DNA from: Euwallacea fornicatus
Lineage: Eukaryota > Arthropoda > Insecta > Coleoptera > Curculionidae
Direction of reading: 5' to 3'
Length of the DNA stretch: 64,000 nt
Assembly (NCBI RefSeq): GCF_040115645.1
Contig: NC_089572.1
Coordinates: forward strand, 1,612,001-1,676,000
Made by a program: the position numbers and the translations under genes. Each line of letters opens with the position of its first letter. Positions within the stretch are counted from its first letter, which is position 1. Positions 56,968-64,000 of the stretch are shown here, piece by piece. Below the pieces are notes generated by a model. It was not told the origin of the DNA. It worked only from the letters and a program-made list of their open reading frames with translations, and searched no databases.

Positions 56968-57534
56968 TGCTAAGAAATAGTATTATTGTTGACTGGTCAG
57001 GAGGGACGCGTAGGTATAATTGCAAGTGAAGTTTTAGGGTTATAATGTACCCACGTACATGCGCATCAATAATCAGGGACTGTTTTATTGCTCTAGAAAT
57101 GGGTCTGGCCCTTTGTTAACAAAGGATCTACACCTAAATACCATTTGAGCAGCCCTTTTACGTTATTATGGTTACAATAAATTCTGATTCTGCTTAAATT
57201 TTGTCTTTCGATGTCCACCACCTAATAGATTTCTCCAATTCCCCCAAAATAAGCCCATACGTATGCGGTCTGTTCATCAGGCAAAGTTATCGCGTCATCG
57301 GTTTTATGGTCCGGGAACTTTTCTAGTTTTGCGAGTTATTGATGTCGGACGGTAATTTTGTTGGAATGTCTAGCGATAATACAGAAAATAACATCCCTTC
57401 TCCACCCCTATTGGCAAGCCTTGCGAGCGATTTTGTATCCATAAGTATTAAGATTTTTTTAAATTCTGCGTCATTAGTTTTGTGGGCCGAAACCCCTCAA
57501 ATTTAATATCTAAATGTAACCATTTCATTTTTAG
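56968..57534. other. Spacer between Z13 and Z14
   Basis: 3' UTR of Z13 and following intron; nothing else recognised. Confidence 0.5.
57176..57181 (+). terminator. Poly(A) signal after tail Z13
   Basis: AATAAA about 210 bases after the Z13 stop. Confidence 0.5.
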
Positions 57535-57752
57535 GATTATCTACCACAGTTAACGTCTGTAACCACTGTGGCAAAGCATACCAGCACCGTCGAAACCTCA
57601 ATAGGCATAAGAATTTTGAGTGTCAGAAAGTTAAGTCCTTCGCCTGCCGTTATTGCTCTTATGCCAGCTACCACAAGTTCCAATTAAAAAGTCACGTTTG
57701 GTGCCAGCACAAGGACGTGTACCACGAGTTCAGTGATTTGTATTGTAAATAG
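57535..57752 (+). CDS. lola: lola terminal exon Z14, two zinc fingers
   Basis: Acceptor TTTCATTTTTAG, then GA and 71 codons to TAG at 57750-57752. Finger 1: VCNHCGKAYQHRRNLNRH with KNFEC. The linker is QKVKSF. Finger 2: FACRYCSYASYHKFQLKSH with VWCQH. The end is DVYHEFSDLYCK. Related to Z15 and Z16 in finger 2 (C.YC.Y.S/A...K..LK.H). Only 67 bases separate its stop from the next exon. Confidence 0.88.
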
Positions 57753-57819
57753 TTGTAGTCGTAGTTAGTGTTCCAATCAAACAAATGATTATGGGTTAAT
57801 TGTGAGAGGTTGCTTTTAG

Positions 57820-58010
57820 AGCGACGTTTCTATCGTTGTATGCAGTGTCCAAGGCTGTACAGCAACAGAGCTAATTTGAGGAGACATTTGAACTTCGAGT
57901 GTGGTAAAGAGCGAAGCTTCTTTTGCGACTTTTGTCCTTATAGTTCCTTCCAGAAGTGCACGTTAAAGAGACACATGTTTAACAAGCATAGCGCCATTCT
58001 GACTCAGTAG
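57820..58010 (+). CDS. lola: lola terminal exon Z15, two zinc fingers
   Basis: Acceptor GGTTGCTTTTAG, then AG and 62 codons to TAG. Finger 1: YRCMQCPRLYSNRANLRRH with NFECGKER. Finger 2: FFCDFCPYSSFQKCTLKRH with FNKH. Shares GKERSF and SSFQK/AAFQK with Z16 next door, a recent tandem duplicate. Compact exon with almost no leader or end. Confidence 0.9.
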
Positions 58011-58103
58011 CTGTGATCAAACAATACATTTTTTTCACTTGAAACAACTCGTTTTATTCCTTAAAGCCCGTTGCGCAACTTCTAATAAGTTCTTTGGTTT
58101 TAG

Positions 58104-58339
58104 CCCGACGAAATAGAGACGGATTTGAGTGCGATACGTGTGGTAAAGTGTTCAAATACAGTCCCAACCTTTACAGGCATCAGAGGTTCGAGTGCAACAA
58201 GGAGCGCTCGTTCATTTGTCCCTATTGCGACTATGCAGCCTTCCAAAAGAGCCATTTAAAGACTCATGTTAATAGGCGCCATCAGGAGTTTTATTACACC
58301 TTTGAGGCCATGTTTGGTACCAAAGATTTTACGCGGTGA
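58104..58339 (+). CDS. lola: lola terminal exon Z16, two zinc fingers
   Basis: Acceptor TTCTTTGGTTTTAG, then CC and 77 codons to TGA. Finger 1: FECDTCGKVFKYSPNLYRH with RFECNKER, where Asn replaces the Gly of ECGK. Finger 2: FICPYCDYAAFQKSHLKTH with NRRH. The end is EFYYTFEAMFGTKDFTR. Sister of Z15. Confidence 0.9.
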
Positions 58340-58713
58340 TATTAAAATATTTTGATTTCTTATTTGCATTTCTCATTATCTGAACCCATTTCCTCTAAGC
58401 AAGTAGTTAACAGGATTAAAACGTTGAAACATAGAGATGTGCATCTAGCCTATCAGTTTATATGCAACCGAAGCTCGGATGGAAGACTTGAATTTATTGA
58501 AAGAATTCTCGTATTATGTGTTTTTGGTAGTTACAAATAGTGGATTAGTTGAGGTTCCGGGAAGTTGGTTAAATCCGACATGCGACTGTAGGAGTGTCAT
58601 GGTAGCTAAGTATCAGTAGATTTGTCACCGTAGATAGCCATATACTTATGGTGCTCACCATCTTTCGACTGACGTTCCAGACATTTTCCGTTACTTATAC
58701 CTGTATCAGTCAG
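58340..58713. other. Spacer between Z16 and Z17
   Basis: 3' UTR of Z16 then intron; no coding segment recognised. Confidence 0.5.
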
Positions 58714-59139
58714 GCAAGGAAAACCGAGCAGCAGACGCCTTAAAGCAAAAAAAGCGCAAGACCAAAGGCCTCAAGACAGAGAACAATGAAAACTCGCCCA
58801 TGTTCATGTGTCCCAGGTTTGTGCTGTACTCATTTATCTAGTTCTACACTTCTAAAGATGACCTTTAGGTGTCACAAATGCTACCAGTTGCGTCACTCTC
58901 TCACCAGACATATGAAGTTTGAGTGCGGTCAAGAACCGCGTTACTCCTGTGAGCTTTGCACTAGGAAATTTAAGCATAAGTACGATCTCAATGTGCACAT
59001 GAAGGGACGGCACAACACTTTGAGGGAAAGCAACTATTTATTGAAGGAAAGCACCAAAGAGAATATGTCGCAGCCATCTTCTAGCAGAAAGAGTGATGAA
59101 AATATCGATGCATCAATGATTGGTCATATTATTAATTGA
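58714..59139 (+). CDS. lola: lola terminal exons Z17, first finger split by a 52-base intron (58714-58816, 58869-59139)
   Basis: Acceptor CTGTATCAGTCAG leaves GC (the lola phase), then a basic leader, GKENRAADALKQKKRKTKG, and ENNENSPMFMCPR. The donor CCCAG|GTTTGT (phase 2) and the acceptor ATGACCTTTAG join AG|G and continue CHKCYQLRHSLTRH with KFECGQEP. Across the junction finger 1 becomes MCPRCHKCYQLRHSLTRH with perfect C-x2-C-x12-H spacing. Finger 2: YSCELCTRKFKHKYDLNVH with KGRH. The end is Ser/Glu/Lys-rich. Without the splice the finger would be three residues short, so the intron is strongly favoured. Confidence 0.85.
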
Positions 59140-61490
59140 CGACTTAATTATAGTTTAGGCTAGGTTTTGTTTATTTTATCGTATTTACTAATGTTAGCCA
59201 TAGTTTCATAAGACTGCCCTATGTAAACTTATGCCAAATATTCTTGTACAACTAGAGACTGAGTTACCACAGCGCAGTACCGTTAGGGATATCACTTATT
59301 TTGTAGCTTTTTTGATTAAACTATTTTGACATGATTATTGTTGTATTTGGTTTATGGCCCTTTTTTTTTTTACTGAGAGAGATCGAGATTAAATAATGAG
59401 CTTTCGACGTATCACCTTCCCCTCTACAGGAGAGTACTCTACAGGAGTCTACTTAACTGCAATTTAATTTTCACTTGTTCGCACTGTTAAAAAAACAACG
59501 GTCGGTCATAAAAAACGCAACAACAAAAGATCGTTAAGGTTGAAATTTACTATCGATTGGGAAAAGAAACCCACCTTTGTGTTATAAATTAATTTTCTGG
59601 TCCTTTTGTTGGTTTCTGGGAAGGTACTACAGAATCGCCCAATGACTGTCCGAAAACTTTATGTTTTACCTAACTTAAACCAAGTCTAGAATAGAAAAAG
59701 CTTTTTAGGCACCAGCGATAGTGCCGAATCGTCGTGATTTTGCGTTTAGACGGGGGCAATTTCGCATAACTGTAGCCAAAAATTCGTTCCATCAAAGGTA
59801 CCAAACAAATATGGCACGTGCAGCATTTTTCGCATTCTTCGTGCGGCAGCAGCAGATCGAATTTCCATGTGAATGGTCGCTGAGGGTATGCCAGGTTAAT
59901 CATGTTGATATTTTCAATGGCCATTTCAAGATTCCCTCTGTAGTGTCTGTTGTTTCCAGCATGTTTTTTGCATTTTAATCATCAGTGTGTTCCTAACTGT
60001 CGACTTAATATGTGCGCGGGCGGTCCTAGTAAGGATTCGGCAATAATCTAAAGAACATAAGCAGCAGGTAATGTCCTTTATCTTTTTACTCTCACTCACT
60101 AGTTGTGTTAAGAAAGGAGGCTAATATCCAGTTTATAAATTTAACAGGAGTGTGTTCCATAGAGGAGCACATACCACAATTCGCAGTAATCAGGCACCGT
60201 GTGGTACTAGAACTGTCAACTTGTTGTACTAACAATTCATAAATTTAAATAATGGAATACTGTCAAGTTTGGAAAAATTTGTCTTCCGTGCTCGATTGTA
60301 ACGAAATTGTAATGAGCACTATTCCAGTGAAAACTTCTCTTCACTATGTGCCTAATTTGTTGCAAGAGTGTCATAATGTCTTTCTTCTTGGACACGCACT
60401 TTCATTTTGGGTATTGCATTTGCAGATCTAATTTTTACCAAAATATCGACGGCTGTTCCGAAGATTTGAGTTCATTACAGCCACCCTGGAAACCACAATA
60501 CTTTTGTATAAGTAGCAGGTAGCTGAATTAGTATCGTCATGAAACTGTTATCAAATTGTCAGCAGCACCGTTCAGCACTTGCAAAATTAATTTCGAATTA
60601 GTCTTCACCATTAACGAACGGACGTGTTTTTTAACTAAATTTTCAGTGATCCCTCGACGTTAAATCTCGTTGTTTTTAATTTTTAAAGAAAAAAAATAGT
60701 TGCATGACTCTTGCATCCCCCATTATGTTTCTGGATCCATTTTCAACCTCTTCTATTAGAGTAATGTCTCCATAGATTGGTGCCTCTACGGCTTGAATGT
60801 TTGAGACTTTTCGAGAACATTTGACGATTGTTTCGAACGACTGAATATTGATTTCGAGTTTGATATTGACTTTCAAAAATACGTTTTTTGAAATCTCCGA
60901 AGAGTTTCGGGATCTATGATGAATTGGGTTTTTTGGCCTCCAGCTTTTTCGAAACGTCTCAGCTAGTTTTGCATAGAATTCCCTACTAGGTGTCTTCGAT
61001 CAAAATATTAAAAGTTATTAAAAAGGGACCCATCGTCTTTTTCTCGAAATTTTCAGTAAGTTTTCAAAATAATTTTTGTGCCATTTTCAAGCCCGAGGTT
61101 CTAGCGACTGGGAAATTGAGTTTGAAACTGAGTTGGTGTGCTGTTACTGACATTTAAAGTATGTCCGCTGCTTTCCTTCATAATCGCCTCACACAGGTTT
61201 TCAGCCGTTTTTAGACTCAGACAGACAGGCATTTGCAGGAGCAGTGCCAGAACCACGTTAATCCTAATTTTGGTTTTCTCAAGTGAACATATGTATATGG
61301 AGAACAGGAAAATAGGCAATCAAAGCTCCTTTCGCTTCATCAGTGTTCCGTTTTACCTTTAAAACACTCTGGATATATTCCTTCCATCTTAAGCGTTGCT
61401 TCGTCGTGTTACATACCAGTTTCACCCGCGTTCAGTCACGTCCCGTCAGCTTTTTCAGCTGTTTCCTGTATTTTTCTGTTCAACTTTTAG
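59140..61490. other. Spacer between Z17 and Z18, no exon recognised
   Basis: Mostly AT-rich. Overlapping frames on both strands at 59670-59980 contain a cysteine cluster (minus strand, EECEKCCTCHIC) and a faint finger-like string on the + strand, but ligand spacing is wrong and no acceptor fits. They might be a badly decayed exon. Nothing else seen. Confidence 0.4.
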
Positions 61491-61669
61491 GACCCACCAG
61501 TCGCGTGACCTGCTCGGCCTGCCAAAAAACGTACAAGAACAAGGAGTCTTTGAGGGTGCATCGGATCTTGGACTGTTCCCGAAAATTTTACTACTGCTCC
61601 ATTTGTGATCAAGGCTACAGTCGTAAGCACAGCTTGAAGAGACACGTCTGCAAGTCTGCATGCTGTTAA
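61491..61669 (+). CDS. lola: lola terminal exon Z18, cysteine-rich second finger
   Basis: Acceptor TTCAACTTTTAG, then GA and 58 codons to TAA. Finger 1: VTCSACQKTYKNKESLRVH with RILDC. The linker SRKFYY is shorter than the usual ECGKxPxF. Finger 2: YCSICDQGYSRKHSLKRH then VCKSACC, so the fourth ligand must be a Cys (H-x5-C), not the usual His. AATAAA at 61688-61693. Confidence 0.85.
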
Positions 61670-61687
61670 TGCATCCAAACCCACAAA

Positions 61688-61693
61688 AATAAA
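61688..61693 (+). terminator. Poly(A) signal for tail Z18
   Basis: AATAAA 19 bases after the Z18 stop. Confidence 0.6.
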
Positions 61694-61903
61694 AGATAGT
61701 TTTCAATATCCCAACTGTCTATTTACTTACCTTTTCACCTCTTTCCTCACCAATCTTACTATCTTCACGTTCTTCCATGGCAAAACTCCTCTGGCCTGCA
61801 GCTTTCCCTCTCTTATGGATTTCTAGTGTTCAAAGATGTAATAGCTTAAAAAGCTCTAAAAAAGCGGCTAATTTTCGCATTAAAGTTTAATGAGGTTTCT
61901 TAG

Positions 61904-61980
61904 TGCACTATTGGAGGTGTGGCAAAGAGTACCAGAGAAATAACTCTGTGAATAATCACATGAAGTTTGTGTGCGGATAA
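61904..61980 (+). pseudogene. Decayed lola-type finger exon
   Basis: Acceptor GAGGTTTCTTAG in the lola phase leaves TG and then HYWRCGKEYQRNNSVNNH with KFVCG and an immediate TAA. It is a first finger that has lost its first Cys (W in its place) and its core Leu (Val), cut off by a stop exactly in the linker. No second finger follows in any frame nearby. A recognisable relic of a terminal exon. Confidence 0.65.
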
Positions 61981-62336
61981 AAATTCTTTTAGATTCATCA
62001 GCCACTGCAGGATCTGGTCCTCCGGCAAGCGATCTCAAAGTTATTAATTCCTACATTGGACTTACCTAAACTTCGTGTGTAATTACGTATGAAAAATCGA
62101 CCTGTTTTGGAATCCTCTGCAGGCCTCCGTTTTATATTCATCGCGCATCACTCTGTATAATTTGTAATGAAAAATGTTACGGAAAATGGATGGTGAAGGT
62201 TTTTGTGTCATAAATGTCGGTTTTTTCGAATGCCCTTGCTCACTTGTCTCAATTTTTGTATATTATGTACAAATTCTTCACTTGTGAATAATAACTTATC
62301 CTCTCTACATATTCTTATATCTTCCTCTCATCATAG
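61981..62336. other. Spacer before Z19
   Basis: No coding segment recognised; ends in CTCTCATCATAG. Confidence 0.5.
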
Positions 62337-62479
62337 GTAACAATATGCCATATGTATGCGACATATGCGACACGAAGTTCTATTCGAGGCCCACCTTCAT
62401 TAAACACATGGAATACCACATTTTCATCCGGATCTATTCCAAGCTAAAGAAAGTGGGCGGTACCACCTCTACCTCTTAA
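62337..62479 (+). CDS. lola: lola terminal exon Z19, single C2H2 finger
   Basis: Acceptor TCCTCTCATCATAG, then GT and 46 codons to TAA at 62477-62479. GNNMPYVCDICDTKFYSRP, then TFIKH and MEYH: one C2H2 finger (x12, x3) of the second type, directly after the common part, with no C2HC first finger. The end is basic and Thr/Ser-rich. A shortened tail; the intact ligands suggest function. Confidence 0.75.
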
Positions 62480-63304
62480 TCTTCTATTGTATATTAATTT
62501 TGCAATTTGTATGTAAATGTTTATCTGATGTTTTGTTGTGTGTTTTGTTTTCCTCAGTCAGTACGCAGCATACTGTTTCTGTCAGTTTCTGGCAGTAATG
62601 ATATTTTATGGGTGTCAGAATATGTGCAGGAGAGAGGAGTGGGGCTGAACTGAATGTCACATTATATAGTCTATTGAAGTTTCCAGTTTTTTTATTTGAT
62701 AGTTTTGATACGAATCATTGTTCTAGAACTGGTGCGAAGTTTATAGAAGCACTGAAAATTGTGTCAGACTTTTGTGTACCCACGTATGCGTGTATTTTAT
62801 ATGACCACTTTTGTGCCACCTGTATATTACTAATTACCTGATTCCAGTTCGAAGTTGATACAAATAGCAGAAAGTGTTTTAAGTATATTTACAAGTTTCA
62901 TATCATATAAGTTTCATATCATTGTATCATATATTAGCAGACAGAAGTATTGCAACATACGTTAATGAGATTTGGTTCTGTGTCCGAGTCTGAAGACGGC
63001 AGAAACATCACAACATATGGAAGATCGAATTGTATCTCACCCTTAATCAGAAATTAGAACAGAAGATATTTTTGGATTCAGTAAATTGAGTCGGCAGAAG
63101 TCAACCTTCCTGGGCGTAAAGTCGCCTTGAAGTTTGCACCACATCGTGTTGAGGTGATCCAAAGCTTTCCAACCGAATATGGCGGTTTCACGAGATGACA
63201 GACGATGTTTAATTGCCCAAAGGACTTTTTGATCTTAGCGATTTTGAGTTTATATCTTAGTTATAAATCGAACTCATATTAACACACGTTCTTTCACATT
63301 TTAG
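62480..63304. other. Spacer between Z19 and Z20
   Basis: AT-rich with no motif. A 77-codon frame at 62608-62841 lacks a fitting acceptor or domain. Confidence 0.5.
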
Positions 63305-63507
63305 GTTCTCATGAATTGTTCAGATGCAATTGTGGCAAGAGCTACAAACACATCCAATCACTGTACAAACACAGGAAATATGAATGTGGCAAAGCCCAGA
63401 CATTCGCATGTTCATTCTGTCTTCGGAAGTTCCATCACAAACACTGTTTGTTGAAACATGAAAGGACGCAACATGTGGAGAAGGTTAACTTTGTCGATTG
63501 TAAATAG
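63305..63507 (+). CDS. lola: lola terminal exon Z20, first finger with a C-x-C pair
   Basis: Acceptor CTTTCACATTTTAG, then GT and 66 codons to TAG. GSHELFRCNCGKSYKHIQSL, then YKH with RKYECGKA: C-N-C instead of CxxC, as in Z7. Finger 2: FACSFCLRKFHHKHCLLKH with RTQH. The end is VEKVNFVDCK. AATAAA at 63567-63572. Confidence 0.88.
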
Positions 63508-63566
63508 TACAATTGTAACCTTCATCCATTGGGATGTAATACCTAGAATAGCTTGTCCTACAATTA

Positions 63567-63572
63567 AATAAA
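63567..63572 (+). terminator. Poly(A) signal for tail Z20
   Basis: AATAAA 60 bases after the Z20 stop. Confidence 0.6.
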
Positions 63573-63764
63573 CAGATACACCTTTAAATGTCTTTCTAGT
63601 GTACTTTTTCCATCATTGCTTAGTTAGACTGTAATGCTTATTTAGTCCTTCCTGCCTAGTTAACTTTCATCCCGCTAGATAGTACTACTAATGAACAAGG
63701 TACGTGGTGATGGGATATATGAGGTATTGAAGATGAATGAGTTGAAATATAGGAGATGTTCTAG

Positions 63765-64000
63765 AACTAGAGTTGATGGGCGAGTACGTGTGCCAGGACG
63801 GCGTATATAGCTGTGTGAGATGCTCCAAACAGTACAAGTTCAAAGGAAACATCCGACGTCATCTGAAATACGAGTGCGGCAAAGCGGCGAACTTCTGCTG
63901 CCCCCTATGCGACTTCAAATGCAAACGTTTTGACTACCTCAAGTTTCACCTGAATTCTAAGAAGCATGCTGATGCCAAGCTGCAGCCGGTACTGCTATAA
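63765..64000 (+). CDS. lola: lola terminal exon Z21, two zinc fingers, ending at the window edge
   Basis: Acceptors GTTCTAG (exon from 63765) and GAACTAG (from 63771), six bases apart, are both in the lola phase. ELMGEYVCQDGVYS leads to finger 1, YSCVRCSKQYKFKGNIRRH with KYECGKAA, and finger 2, FCCPLCDFKCKRFDYLKFH with LNSKKH (x5). The stop TAA is the last three bases of the window. The leader contains an extra Cys. Confidence 0.87.

Noticed and set aside
58786..58868. Single-exon reading of tail Z17 from an ATG at 58786
   Set aside because: Gives a first finger three residues short; the two-exon model restores exact spacing and the lola phase.
59670..59980. Cysteine-rich overlapping frames that might be a finger exon
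   Set aside because: Ligand spacing does not fit on either strand and no acceptor of the right phase is present; at most a badly decayed relic.

Overview
The window is insect chromosomal DNA, AT-rich by eye. It carries most of the longitudinals lacking (lola) locus, which encodes a family of BTB zinc-finger transcription factors. The shared N-terminal exon starts at 27644 and reads MDDDQQFCLRWNN, the hallmark start of Lola. It is followed by two further exons (28381-28607, 31911-32000) and then by more than twenty alternative 3' terminal exons on the + strand up to the right edge. Nearly every terminal exon starts at an AG acceptor that leaves two bases before the first codon, matching the phase-1 donors at 28607 and 32000. 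Each can therefore be joined to the common part to give a different DNA-binding tail. Most tails hold a C2HC finger followed by a C2H2 finger, joined by an ECGK-like linker. Introns are very short (48-60 nt where both ends are visible), which would suit a compact-genome insect such as a beetle, but the order is not proven.

Layout. 1-8.7 kb, minus strand: four terminal exons of the same Lola type (1539-1723, 4292-4467, 5390-5568, 8501-8676), one decayed copy (196-367), and two three-exon DUF4806 modules (2532-3388, 6760-7386). None has its own start, and all have the same two-base acceptor phase as the + strand lola tails. 8976-12623, minus: an independent ten-exon gene for an eleven-finger C2H2 protein whose exon phases all close (633 residues). 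12.7-25.4 kb: no supported gene; three foldback elements in total occur in the window, two of them here (15.2, 17.8 kb) and one at 4.6 kb. 25.4-26.4 kb: two GC-richer, GAGA/CT-rich patches that look like lola promoters and 5' UTR exons. 27.6-32.0 kb: lola common exons, with a psq-type helix-turn-helix terminal exon at 30220. 34.3-64.0 kb: the + strand terminal-exon array, broken by an exon-free 10 kb stretch (35.5-45.8 kb) and densest at 57.5-58.3 kb.

The main point of interest is the opposite-strand set. In Drosophila, lola tails are joined to the common exons partly by trans-splicing, and mod(mdg4) uses exons from both strands. Here the sequence suggests that lola itself draws tails from both strands, including DUF4806 tails, across an intervening unrelated gene. 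That is inferred from family resemblance, missing starts and matching splice phase; RNA evidence is needed. No tool was run: all exon boundaries are read by eye from splice signals and reading frames.
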